Of a DNA stretch of 32,336 nt, positions 1 through 7,585 are shown piece by piece. Origin of the DNA: an uncultured Pseudomonadota bacterium (lineage in GTDB: Bacteria; Myxococcota_A; Bradymonadia; Bradymonadales; Bradymonadaceae); assembly GCA_950059285.1 (NCBI GenBank), contig CATLTV010000042.1, positions 1-32,336 of the forward strand. Direction: 5' to 3'. How positions within the stretch are numbered: the stretch's first letter is position 1; every line of letters starts with the position of its first letter. The notes under the pieces are model-generated. The model was not told where the DNA came from. It worked only from the letters and a program-made list of their open reading frames with translations, and ran no database searches. The translations under genes and the position numbers were made by a program.

Positions 1-237
1 GCCCGCATCGTGAGCTTCCTTCAGAAGCTCACGATGCGCTGGCATCTCGGTGTCCTGGCCAATCACAAAGAGTGTGGCAGGAATATCGTGCTCGGCGAAG
101 AGGTCTAACAAACGTCGCACGCCAACAGAGTACGTGCCATCACACTCGCTGCGACCACGGTCGGGTAGACCATGAATCGCCCTGTAATGGTGTGATGTAT
201 CAAGATCAACTGTGATAGAAGCTACTGGTTTGCTCAA
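1..237 (-). CDS. Polysaccharide deacetylase (NodB-like), C-terminally truncated by window edge
   Basis: The visible 79 residues begin with SKPVASITVDLDT and run into ATLFVIGQD. This is the first beta strand with the metal-binding Asp region, followed by the 'T-F-x-x-G' strand typical of the NodB/polysaccharide deacetylase fold, which removes N- or O-acyl groups from cell-wall or capsular sugars. The rest, including the His-x-x-x-His motif, lies beyond position 1. I chose the TTG at 237 because AAGG sits seven bases upstream; an in-frame GTG at 246 is possible but overlaps that site. The gene follows the glycosyltransferase gene on the same strand after about 50 bases, so the two are probably cotranscribed and act on the same glycan. 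Family assignment is good, substrate unknown. Confidence 0.7.
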   Translation of the reverse strand, partial: MSKPVASITVDLDTSHHYRAIHGLPDRGRSECDGTYSVGVRRLLDLFAEHDIPATLFVIGQDTEMPAHRELLKEAHDAG

Positions 238-288
238 ACCCAACACCTTAAAATAAAGCTAATATTCGATAAATAACAATCACTTGCA

Positions 289-1068
289 TTATCTATCGAT
301 CACGCGAATCACCCACACAAGACGACCAAGGTTCTTGAGCACATTGGGCACGCGACGCACAAGGTTAATGGAAGGAGGACGCTTCTCAATCACTTCCACA
401 GGAATCTCGGTCATGCGGAATCGCATGCGCTCTGCGCGAATGACAAACTCGCTGGCAAAGAGATCCTTATCCACAAGACAACGGTTCACAACCTCAAGAA
501 GACGATCCTTCTTGAACGCCTTGAGGCCATGTGTATCCGTACCACGGAAATCGAGGAACACTCTGAACAGGAAGTTCAACACAAAGGTCGCAAACTTCCT
601 GAAGGGAGGGCGCTTGTCATAGGACTTGTTCAACGCCTTTGAACCCACCACGAGGTCATACCCCTCACCATCAAGCTTCTGAAGCGCGCGACGGTAAAAG
701 TCAGTGTCACACAGGTCAATCTCATCGCAGATCACGATACGACCACGTGCAGCCAGGATGCCACGGCGCATCGCAAGACCGTAGTTTGGCTCGGAGGAGT
801 GCAAGAGACGAAGCTCGGGGTGTGTCTCCTTGAGCTTACGTGCAACCTCAACAGTGGAATCTGTTGAACCGTTCTCACTCAAAATAAGCTCGTAAGAGTA
901 ATTAAACTCTTCATCGTTCTTGAGCTTTTCTGTCAGGTCTGCCACAGACGCCGAGAGAATACCTTCCTCATTGTAAATAGGAATCACAATGGAGATATCC
1001 ACGCTCTCCTCTTCTGAAGCCTTCTTTGCTTCCTTGTTTTCCACGGACTTTTTTGCCTTGCTACTCAT
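289..1068 (-). CDS. Family 2 glycosyltransferase (dolichyl-phosphate-sugar synthase-like)
   Basis: This is a 259-residue GT-A glycosyltransferase. Residues 24-35 give the opening strand and nucleotide-binding segment (SIVIPIYNEEG), SENGSTDST near residue 65 is the conserved second motif, and the acidic DEIDLCD region near 115-120 occupies the DxD position that binds metal and sugar nucleotide. A charged Lys/Glu-rich stretch of about 20 residues precedes the domain. No C-terminal membrane segments are present, so it resembles the soluble DPM1-type enzymes, which transfer a sugar from a nucleotide to a lipid phosphate. A polysaccharide deacetylase follows in the same direction, suggesting a small surface-glycan operon. 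The ATG at 1068 is preceded by a purine-rich GAGAAG. Donor and acceptor cannot be read from the sequence. Confidence 0.85.
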   Translation of the reverse strand: MSSKAKKSVENKEAKKASEEESVDISIVIPIYNEEGILSASVADLTEKLKNDEEFNYSYELILSENGSTDSTVEVARKLKETHPELRLLHSSEPNYGLAMRRGILAARGRIVICDEIDLCDTDFYRRALQKLDGEGYDLVVGSKALNKSYDKRPPFRKFATFVLNFLFRVFLDFRGTDTHGLKAFKKDRLLEVVNRCLVDKDLFASEFVIRAERMRFRMTEIPVEVIEKRPPSINLVRRVPNVLKNLGRLVWVIRVIDR

Positions 1069-1200
1069 GATCTTCTCACACAGAAGGGTGAATCTTTATA
1101 TCAAAACGGAACGCTGTATAACAAAGTGTCTCACAAAAGTCAGGTGATTTAAGACGATTCCTCAAAACATCAACCTAACACATTGATTAAACTCAATTAT

Positions 1201-1437
1201 TCAGTCCTGTTTCATACGCTTAAACCAACGCACCAACGCAACGATCAACACCACGTTCAGCAACGCCACGCACACAGTAGTCCCCACGAGCACCATCTTG
1301 TTGGTACTACCATCTGCCTGGCCCAGAAAAAACAGCGGCACCGCAGCGGGCAATATCAACAGGATTACAGCGGGGATGAGCGCGCTCTTATTTAACCCTG
1401 AACCATTATTTTGATCGTTTGACGATTGATTATCCAT
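1201..1437 (-). CDS. Small two-helix membrane protein, unknown function
   Basis: This short protein of about 78 residues has a hydrophilic Asn/Ser/Gln-rich N-terminus followed by two hydrophobic stretches: the first begins at SALIPAVILLILP and the second at MVLVGTTVCVALL. It ends with a basic RWFKRMKQD tail. Two transmembrane helices with the positively charged tail in the cytoplasm is the natural reading. The start is one of two adjacent ATGs (1440 or 1437). I prefer 1437 because AAGGAG then lies six bases upstream; a longer in-frame reading to 1473 has no such site. It is divergent from recX and about 130 bases from the glycosyltransferase. I do not recognise the family. Confidence 0.6.
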   Translation of the reverse strand: MDNQSSNDQNNGSGLNKSALIPAVILLILPAAVPLFFLGQADGSTNKMVLVGTTVCVALLNVVLIVALVRWFKRMKQD

Positions 1438-1615
1438 CATGTTCTCCTTGAAGCGATGGCACCTTGTCCCCATAATTCAACAGGGAGTAAATGATCGCTG
1501 CCAACTACAACAAATCTCAACGAAATTGCAAGAGAAGACCGAGATTCACACCAGAGAGCGCACAAAGCACGCGCTCACTTCAACGCAGCACACACCACAG
1601 CACAAGGAAGTCACC

Positions 1616-2128
1616 ATGGCATGGGGCCGTAAAGGAAAAGACAGTAAAGCAGCAGAAAAAGCACGCAAGGCATCCGTCAATGATGTCGAAGCTCGCGCCA
1701 TGATGCTACTCGCCATGCGCGACCATGGCACCGAAGAGCTGCGCAAAAAACTGCTCGATAAATACTTCCCCAAGGAACACGTCGAGACCGTCATCGAACG
1801 TTTCAAGAGCTACAACTATCTTGATGACGAACGTGTCGCAGAACGTTACGTGGAGTACCTCGCCCGACAATGTTGGGGTCCCTCACAAATTCGCATGAAA
1901 ATGATCAAGCGCGCCTACACCAGCAAACAAATCGACATCGCCATGGATGAAGCCATTGAAGATGACTCCATATGGGTTGAATACGCACGCGACAGGTTAC
2001 GATCAAAGTTCCGCAAGGAACCTGACACGCTTGATCAAGAAGAGCGCCAAAAAGCCTGGAGACACCTTGCCTACCGAGGCTATCAGGGAAATATCATCAG
2101 TGCGTCCATGGACAAGCAGGATGACTGA
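1616..2128 (+). CDS. recX: RecX family regulatory protein
   Basis: RecX proteins bind RecA filaments and limit recombination activity. The 170-residue product has the family's helical repeats: EARAMMLLAMRDHGTEELRKKL, then the hallmark YLDDERVAERYVEY segment, then WGPSQIRMKMIKRAY in the central repeat, with a third repeat reaching the C-terminus. The length is typical. An open frame extends upstream to 1439, but the ATG at 1616 is preceded by AAGGAAG at the right distance and begins with a normal basic N-terminal leader. No recA gene is next to it, unlike in many bacteria. It is divergent from the small membrane protein gene. Confidence 0.85.
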   Translation: MAWGRKGKDSKAAEKARKASVNDVEARAMMLLAMRDHGTEELRKKLLDKYFPKEHVETVIERFKSYNYLDDERVAERYVEYLARQCWGPSQIRMKMIKRAYTSKQIDIAMDEAIEDDSIWVEYARDRLRSKFRKEPDTLDQEERQKAWRHLAYRGYQGNIISASMDKQDD

Positions 2129-2200
2129 GCGCTGCACGTACATAAATTTCAAACATGAAAGAGTTCTGTTACGATGATTGTTACAGAGTGTGAACCTCTC

Positions 2201-2236
2201 GTGTGAGATTATATCTCGCACGCTACACCTTATAAT
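2201..2236 (+). promoter_or_regulatory. Inverted repeat overlapping a TATAAT promoter element
   Basis: GTGTGAGAT and ATCTCGCAC form a nine-base inverted repeat (one G-T type mismatch) around TAT at 2201-2221. Ten bases further on is a perfect TATAAT at 2231-2236, about 30 bases before the ATG of the next gene. There is no good -35 box at the expected position; the repeat occupies it. This suggests either an activator-dependent promoter or an operator covering the -35 region. Inference from sequence pattern only. Confidence 0.45.
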
Positions 2237-2266
2237 ACTGGAATACTTAAAACAGGAGCCAACACA

Positions 2267-2683
2267 ATGCTCAACACAATCCTGGAAGAGTCTGCTCAAT
2301 CCTTCTGGAGCACCTTGGGCAAGGACCTGGTAAAAAAGGCCGCTGCCACTGTGGTCACAGAAGTTGTCCGCTCACGTATTGATTTGTGGAAACAAATGAA
2401 GCTCAAACGCATGCGACGCGAACTTGACGTGGTCTGGAGAGAAGAGGACCGAATTTACAAGGAGCGTCTGGCCGAGAACAAAAAAGAGAAAGAAAAAGAA
2501 GAGGAGTTAAAACCTCGTCCACCTACACCAGAAGGGCACCACAACAGCGTCAAGCCCAAGGACGACCCCACAAAAGAACAAGAAGACACTGTCGTCGATG
2601 ACACAACCCCGCCCGAGCCCGAGAAAGATACTCGCCCAGGCGAGGACACCGATGGCACGTTGGATAGCAGCTGCTACCCATAA
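2267..2683 (+). CDS. Charged, low-complexity hypothetical protein
   Basis: This 138-residue protein is not recognised. Residues 1-38 could form an amphipathic helix (LEESAQSFWSTLGKDLVKK, then a Val/Ala-rich stretch). Residues 40-80 are a strongly charged helix rich in Lys, Arg and Glu, likely a coiled coil. Residues 80-138 are Pro/Glu/Asp/Thr-rich and probably disordered. There is no signal peptide or clear membrane segment. The ATG at 2267 has AGGAG nine bases upstream and a TATAAT box further up, so expression as its own unit is likely. Its last ten bases overlap the end of the convergent exonuclease gene, and a candidate terminator for it lies inside that gene at 2963-2998. Confidence 0.6.
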   Translation: MLNTILEESAQSFWSTLGKDLVKKAAATVVTEVVRSRIDLWKQMKLKRMRRELDVVWREEDRIYKERLAENKKEKEKEEELKPRPPTPEGHHNSVKPKDDPTKEQEDTVVDDTTPPEPEKDTRPGEDTDGTLDSSCYP

Positions 2684-4092
2684 GGGTTTTGTGCGTCGTA
2701 ACGTGCCTGTAGAGTCTTCACCAGAGCATGTGCACCAAGCTCCTTGTAACATTGAATGAGCCACTTGAGCCCCTGAGTATGATGAGGATCAAGAGCTACC
2801 AACTCGGTCACAAGAGGCATACACGACGAGCGCAAACAGGATTGATCCTCCTTGAGCTTTGCAGAAATCAGCGCCCTTAACTGAGCAACTCTTGGCCCAA
2901 CCTGTTGGCCAGGGGAGGGCGTATCCGTCGACCGCACATCGTCATGGCTATCGCTTTTATCCAGAGCAACCTCGTGTTGAGGTTGCTCTCTTTTTTTTGG
3001 TTCGGCACGCACAACAGGCTGCTGTGGTTGCTCCTCATTTGATTTTGACTTCAGCTTGTAGGACCTCGCCAATTTACGCTGAAGAGGACTCATCGCCTCC
3101 GCCTGACTTGGTGGGCGATAGGGTTGAGGAGGAGGGGGCGCAACCTTTTTCTTCCGCGCAGGCTTTGACTGGGCAAGCGGAAGGGTCTGCTGTGGTTCAT
3201 CAGACACAAGACCTGCCGAGAATCCAGGACCACCCTGAGCAAAGATTTCAATCAACGCCGCGAGGGAAACCACATCCAACAGGTTGTGGTCACGAATCTC
3301 ATCAAGCATCGTAAGATCTTGCTTCATCAAAAAGTGTTGCCAACGCCGTGGGACTTCGCTCCCTGGCAAATCATGCTCACGTGTAAAGCCGAGCAAGGTC
3401 TGCTCCATCGTGGCGAGGTTCAATTTATGGTTCTGTTTGGGCAACATACGTCGCGATGTATGCACAAGGTCTGCATGCTTCTGGCGTGTAATACCTACAG
3501 GGTCCAGACCAAATTGAGTACACCTGCTCTTCACCCTTGGGACATCAAAGCTCTTTCCATTGTACGTACACAGCACCTCAAACGCACATAAATCAGCAAG
3601 CATGGCCCGAAGCATGTTCGCTTCAGCACGCGGATGAAAGATGAAGTAATGTTTCACGTGAAACATATCGGCAGGATGATGATCCAACCAGTACCCGAGT
3701 GCCGCACAGATAATAGGATCTGTATTGCGTAGACCTGATGTCTCAATATCAAAGAACGCAATCTTGTGACGCTCAACTTGACGGTCAAGCCCCACAATAC
3801 GCTCGGGCGTCTTCCATGGAAGCGCCGAATCAAAAGGAGCAAGCCCATGAATGGAATGATCGGTGGATGGCACAAAAGGGTGCGTCGTGATGATGAAATC
3901 ATCCTCGGGATTTTCAGCTCGTGTAAACGCATTTGGCTGCTGTGGTGGGGCAGGGCGCTCCACGGAAGAATCCGTAAACACGCGGCTCTCATCACTCTCG
4001 TGTGAGGTGTCCTGCCTTGTACGGTGCAGACGCTTGAGCTTACTCTTTATCTTTGATGCCTGATGCCGCTTGCCAGAACCTTCCTCGCTCAT
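2674..4092 (-). CDS. YprB-like DEDDh 3'-5' exonuclease domain protein
   Basis: The 472-residue protein has a disordered basic N-terminus (1-100), then a ribonuclease-H-like exonuclease domain (about 108-285), then a Pro/Lys/Gln-rich linker and a helical tail that looks TPR-like (about 400-465). The four catalytic acids are visible: Asp115 and Glu117 in FFDIETSG, Asp183 in the TYNGKSFD motif, and His269/Asp273 in DHNLLD. This is the arrangement of the YprB ribonuclease-H-like family, predicted to trim RNA or DNA ends. A perfect parS site lies inside the domain and encodes MFHVKH (residues 143-148). The start codon overlaps the stop of the upstream LuxE-like gene by four bases (ATGA), so the two are translationally coupled. 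Confidence 0.8.
   Translation of the reverse strand: MSEEGSGKRHQASKIKSKLKRLHRTRQDTSHESDESRVFTDSSVERPAPPQQPNAFTRAENPEDDFIITTHPFVPSTDHSIHGLAPFDSALPWKTPERIVGLDRQVERHKIAFFDIETSGLRNTDPIICAALGYWLDHHPADMFHVKHYFIFHPRAEANMLRAMLADLCAFEVLCTYNGKSFDVPRVKSRCTQFGLDPVGITRQKHADLVHTSRRMLPKQNHKLNLATMEQTLLGFTREHDLPGSEVPRRWQHFLMKQDLTMLDEIRDHNLLDVVSLAALIEIFAQGGPGFSAGLVSDEPQQTLPLAQSKPARKKKVAPPPPQPYRPPSQAEAMSPLQRKLARSYKLKSKSNEEQPQQPVVRAEPKKREQPQHEVALDKSDSHDDVRSTDTPSPGQQVGPRVAQLRALISAKLKEDQSCLRSSCMPLVTELVALDPHHTQGLKWLIQCYKELGAHALVKTLQARYDAQNPYG
2963..2998 (+). terminator. Intrinsic terminator on the plus strand, inside the opposite-strand gene
   Basis: AGAGCAACCTC and GAGGTTGCTCT form an 11-bp perfect stem with a GTGTT loop, followed at once by C and eight Ts. 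The T-tract is only on the plus strand, so it would stop transcripts coming rightward from the hypothetical gene at 2267-2683, which would otherwise run antisense into the exonuclease gene. Confidence 0.75.
3650..3665. promoter_or_regulatory. parS site 1 (inside exonuclease CDS)
   Basis: TGTTTCACGTGAAACA is an exact match to the widely conserved bacterial parS palindrome bound by ParB (Spo0J). It lies in the coding sequence of the YprB-like gene and is read there as part of Met-Phe-His-Val-Lys-His. It is about 12 kb from the proposed origin. Confidence 0.9.
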
Positions 4093-5243
4093 GCATCCTC
4101 CATGAGCTCTTCAATCGTCAAACTGCATCCACGAAGCTCACTGTCTGGCGCTCTTCCATGTAAAACCAGTCGGCCATCATCATCGATGTGACCACGGTCT
4201 GAAGTTTGAATCATCATGGAACTCTCGGTATTGGCGAGGTCAAACCAGCGCACAAGTCCTACAGTATTAGCCTTGATCAAAGGCTGTAATGAAATGGGGT
4301 CCACCACCTGCAAGCGCACCCATGGAGCAACTTCATAATGAGCTTCTGTTGGAACCTCAACTATGCCACGCACGCTTTGATCATAGAGGTGCGAGGAATA
4401 TGCCTGCGATGATAACTCGGTCATGCTATACTCACTGATGCAATGCGAGGAGGGGATTCCAAGGCGTCGTGTAAATAACGCGTAAAGCTCCTGACGTGAA
4501 ACCTCTCGCGAACGCCCCTTGAATCCACCCGTCTCCATGAGCCTTGAGCCCTCAGGAAGAGACCAACATCGCTCGGGAGCAGAATCAAACAATTGCATCA
4601 ACGCAAACGCTGTGGAGAGAATCATCACTGGCTGCTGTGTGTTCTCCGCTTGATCAAGCATTTCATAGAGTGCCTCAAGATCGTACTTCAGCTCACCCTG
4701 CTTACTTTTGATCAAGAACCTCGAATCAGGTGTACCCAGTGCAGGCACCAGCTCGGAGAGCATAAAAGAAAGACTGCTCTCGGGGAGGTCCTGCGTGGAT
4801 GGCGCAAGAATAATCATACGAATACGCTCCATGTCGGGGAGAGCGTAACGTTTGAACGTCTTTTGCAGTGACGCTTTATAAGGAGCAAGCGAAGCAAAAT
4901 GATGCTGACCTCGCGCACCTTGTGTTGTCCCACTTGTCAGAAATGTACGCACAGTCTCCTGCTCACTGGCGCAGCTCATGCGTGTGTATTTAAATGCATC
5001 GGTAGGAATGGCAGGAATTTGCTCCCACGAGGTCAACGTCTCGGGGGTGATGTGACGTCGATCACACAAACCGCGCAGAGCTTCGTTGCCGTGATATTGG
5101 CGAGCAAAGAGGGGTAGGGCGAAACGATTGAGCATCTCGTCTGACCAGGGAGTGACCACAGGGGTCAGAGGGTCAAAGCGGTTGAACTCATCACAAAGAG
5201 ATGCGAGCAAGGTCGCATCAGCATCAGACAAAAGAGAGGTCAT
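4089..5243 (-). CDS. LuxE-like acyl-protein synthetase (adenylate-forming)
   Basis: The 384-residue product resembles LuxE/acyl-protein synthetases of the ANL adenylating superfamily, which activate a carboxylic acid with ATP and pass it to an enzyme thiol or a partner protein. The phosphate-binding loop TSGTTQG is clear near residue 95; upstream IPAIPTDAFKY is typical of LuxE-like proteins. METGGFKGRSRE and SEYSMTELSSQAY match the adenine-binding and acyl-adenylate motifs, and HGRAPDSELRGCSLTIEE matches the C-terminal hinge. An open frame extends to a GTG at 5309; I use the ATG at 5243, though no strong ribosome site is visible. No luxC or luxD partner is adjacent; instead it overlaps an exonuclease gene, so bioluminescence is not implied. 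Confidence 0.75.
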   Translation of the reverse strand: MTSLLSDADATLLASLCDEFNRFDPLTPVVTPWSDEMLNRFALPLFARQYHGNEALRGLCDRRHITPETLTSWEQIPAIPTDAFKYTRMSCASEQETVRTFLTSGTTQGARGQHHFASLAPYKASLQKTFKRYALPDMERIRMIILAPSTQDLPESSLSFMLSELVPALGTPDSRFLIKSKQGELKYDLEALYEMLDQAENTQQPVMILSTAFALMQLFDSAPERCWSLPEGSRLMETGGFKGRSREVSRQELYALFTRRLGIPSSHCISEYSMTELSSQAYSSHLYDQSVRGIVEVPTEAHYEVAPWVRLQVVDPISLQPLIKANTVGLVRWFDLANTESSMMIQTSDRGHIDDDGRLVLHGRAPDSELRGCSLTIEELMEDA

Positions 5244-5378
5244 GATCAGCAGCTCGAATGAGGGAAATTTAAACCATGGCGTGCGCAAAAACACGGTCAA
5301 GCAGGTCACTTGACGTCCATCATGGAGTCACTCATAGCTTGCATGATCTGATGATGCAAGAGCAGGTGTATCAGGGGG

Positions 5379-6293
5379 TTAATTGAGCTCAACAGAAGGG
5401 TCAAAGCCCACATTAAACTCGACGGTAAACGCTCTGTCGTAGCGAGGCAACCGCACGCGATGCAAACTTTTTGTCAAACAATTCAAAAGCTTGGCACCCT
5501 TCACCGATGAGGATGCTGTATCCACATGAGCGATCAGACTTCGATCCGCGTGCGGCTCCACATCAAGCTCAAAGAAGATGTGCATGTTCTCCTTTGTGGT
5601 GGAGGAGAAGCAGTTACGATAATCGCTTGAACGCGACTGAAGCAAACGCTGCACCTCACGCTCTTCCCAGGACAACGGATCAACCTCCTTGTAAGAGATT
5701 GAGTAAGGCGTCTTATTTGTTTGCGCAGAAGCACCCACCATCGCAGAAGAACGTGTAGTCGCAGATGCCTGTGGTGTAAGCGAAGACATCGGCTCCACAG
5801 AGCGCGTCACCATGACGCTCCAGACAAGGGAACACAGGAGCAGGGAACCAAGCGCGATATAAGGAGCACGTCGCGAGGATGAATCAGGCGAAAACGTGGG
5901 CACATCAAGGTGCGTGGCATCAAATGTTTTGGTGAAGAAATCCTGACGCTCAATATGCAAAAGCGCACCATCAAGGTCGAGCGTGAAACACTGACCAGGA
6001 CGCAGCGGAGTAGGGATGTAACGTTGTGACGGATGGGAGTGCGGCGAGATTGATATCTGCTGCGTGTTCTTCTGGGTGAGCCATCGTGGAGAGATGCGCA
6101 CCACAGGTTGACCATGTTCGTATGTAAAGAGCTGCACTGATTTGGGCAGTCGTCCCCAACACAATAAATTGGAGCGTTGTTCATGACCGATGTGAACAAT
6201 CTCATTTGGCTCGACGAAGCGCTCTTCGATCACAAAACCATCAAGCTCCAAAGCGAGCCGAATGACATAGGGTGGTGGGAGTAGGGGAGTCAT
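5379..6293 (-). CDS. Membrane-anchored protein with AgmX/PglI-like C-terminal domain
   Basis: The 304-residue protein has a beta-rich N-terminal domain (about 10-120) that could be FHA-like, although I cannot confirm this. One transmembrane segment follows near 144-163 (YIALGSLLLCSLVWSVMV), then a Ser/Thr/Ala-rich linker, and a C-terminal domain (about 215-304). That last domain has a Cys-rich core (RNCFSS, LLNCLTKSL) and a final RLPRYDRAFTVEFNVGF strand, resembling the TonB-like AgmX/PglI C-terminal domain found in deltaproteobacterial gliding-motility and envelope proteins. The layout implies a cytoplasmic sensor joined to a periplasmic domain. The ATG at 6293 is chosen; the upstream frame up to 6371 lacks a good start. 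Function is not known. Confidence 0.6.
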   Translation of the reverse strand: MTPLLPPPYVIRLALELDGFVIEERFVEPNEIVHIGHEQRSNLLCWGRLPKSVQLFTYEHGQPVVRISPRWLTQKNTQQISISPHSHPSQRYIPTPLRPGQCFTLDLDGALLHIERQDFFTKTFDATHLDVPTFSPDSSSRRAPYIALGSLLLCSLVWSVMVTRSVEPMSSLTPQASATTRSSAMVGASAQTNKTPYSISYKEVDPLSWEEREVQRLLQSRSSDYRNCFSSTTKENMHIFFELDVEPHADRSLIAHVDTASSSVKGAKLLNCLTKSLHRVRLPRYDRAFTVEFNVGFDPSVELN

Positions 6294-6415
6294 GGCAACA
6301 TACAAAACAAGCGTGATGATAGTGAGTCGCGACACTTTTGAGCATGTTATGCAAACGCACAACAGGCGCAAAAGCTCAACAGAGTGAGCCTGAAGAACTA
6401 GACACCACAGAAAGG

Positions 6416-6462
6416 AAAAAGTTCCTGGTGTGTTGTAAAAAACGTCACACCAGGAACTTTTT
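6416..6462. terminator. Bidirectional intrinsic terminator
   Basis: GTTCCTGGTGTG (6421-6432) pairs perfectly with CACACCAGGAAC (6446-6457), flanked by A-tract on the left and T-tract on the right, extending the stem to 17 bp. Ends the lipoprotein transcript coming from the right; symmetrical, so it would also work on the plus strand. Confidence 0.85.
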
Positions 6463-6498
6463 TTAGATCAATACAGCTGTTTTGTAGGAAAGAAGGGC

Positions 6499-7170
6499 CT
6501 AGCTCTTCTTCTTATCAATCTGGACAGCAGAAGCCATGAACATCCAGGTATCTACAGGGCCTGTAATCTTCTCGGCAGGCTTTCCTGTGTGTGCGGCTTC
6601 ATCATCAGCATAGTGCTGTGCTTCTTTCTGAGTCATTGTGGTCTTCTTGAATGTACCTTCAAGAACCACAGGAAGGTCACCCGAGTTTTTGGGGACAAAG
6701 AACTTGTAGTCCTTCATCTTGACGCGGATAGGCATCTTGATGCCATCCCCCTTGAGCGTAAACCAACATCCTTTGGCCTGACACACTTTCTCAATGGTAG
6801 CCTCCACCTTATAAGGGCCCACTCCTTCCTTGTCTGCCTTTTCAATCGCGCTCGCCAGCGTGATAGGTGGCTCAATGATGGTGAAGTTTGCACCATACAC
6901 ATTGGACTCACCAGGCTTGATATCCTCGGGAGTCTTTCCAATGCCAAGAATAAGGGAGCCTTGCTCGGAGGTAGGCTCAGCAGCGGCTGCTTGAGATTCA
7001 GGCGCATCATCCTTCTTGACGTCTTCTGTTTTGGTCTCCTCTTTAGCAGGCGCATCAGCAGCAGGAGCTTCTGTTGTAGCCTCTTCCTTTGCAGCAGGTT
7101 CAGCAGGCTTATCGCAAGCGAACATCAGGAGGGAGAAGAGTGGGATGAGAATCAGGGCACGGTTCATCAT
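6499..7170 (-). CDS. Lipoprotein with DUF4920-like domain
   Basis: The 223-residue protein begins with a lipoprotein signal (MMNRALILIPLF, lipobox LMFAC, acylated Cys at about residue 19). An Ala/Glu/Lys/Thr-rich disordered linker covers about 22-75. The folded domain (about 85-220) contains the motif KVCQAKGCWFTL followed by IRVKMKDYKFFVPK, which matches the DUF4920 pattern: two cysteines in a CxxxGCW motif and a strand that suggests a metal- or nucleotide-binding OB-like fold. It is probably anchored in the outer or inner membrane facing the periplasm. The ATG at 7170 has AAGGA six bases upstream; a frame to 7197 has not. It is a single-gene unit ending in the terminator at 6416-6462. The biochemical role is unknown. 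Confidence 0.75.
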   Translation of the reverse strand: MMNRALILIPLFSLLMFACDKPAEPAAKEEATTEAPAADAPAKEETKTEDVKKDDAPESQAAAAEPTSEQGSLILGIGKTPEDIKPGESNVYGANFTIIEPPITLASAIEKADKEGVGPYKVEATIEKVCQAKGCWFTLKGDGIKMPIRVKMKDYKFFVPKNSGDLPVVLEGTFKKTTMTQKEAQHYADDEAAHTGKPAEKITGPVDTWMFMASAVQIDKKKS

Positions 7171-7585
7171 GGTATATCCTTTTTTGAGACTTAACATGGG
7201 TTAAGATACGAAAATCTAGAGTTCAGTAAGTGTTTCACGTGAAACACTTACTTTCTCTTACAATATTTAAAAACACATCAAAAGTATCAATCAAGAGAAA
7301 GCTCACCAAAACAAAAAACAACAGGCATCAAAAAAGCGACATTTTTACCACAAAAAAACTAGACGTATCAATGCATTGAACAAGATAGTATAGTGCGACA
7401 GGACATACCCCAATGCCTTCCTGCTTGAGAAAGTGTACAATAGCAGGTATTGCGATCTTGAGAGACCTGTCTCTGCCCTATGAATAAGCAATACAAGACC
7501 CTCACTAGCAGCGCATGGACGCGCTCATCTTGTATGGCAAACCTGGTAGGATTGGACTGCATCCTTCACAACAGAGAGTAGACCC
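7171..7585. other. Intergenic region between divergent genes, with parS
   Basis: About 415 bases separate the lipoprotein and GAF/HEAT genes. The left part holds parS 2 at 7231-7246. The middle (7260-7370) is A/T-rich. The right part includes possible promoter elements such as TTGAGA, 17 bases before TGAATA, at about 7457-7485. I find no convincing gene here. Confidence 0.5.
7231..7246. promoter_or_regulatory. parS site 2 (intergenic)
   Basis: Perfect TGTTTCACGTGAAACA. The symmetry extends outward for six further bases on each side (AGTAAG / CTTACT), giving a 28-bp perfect palindrome at 7225-7252. It sits in the divergent intergenic region upstream of the lipoprotein gene, so ParB spreading from it could affect both neighbours. 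Confidence 0.92.

Noticed and set aside
4089-5243. Bioluminescence locus
   Set aside because: Only a LuxE-like protein is present; luxA, luxB, luxC and luxD are absent.
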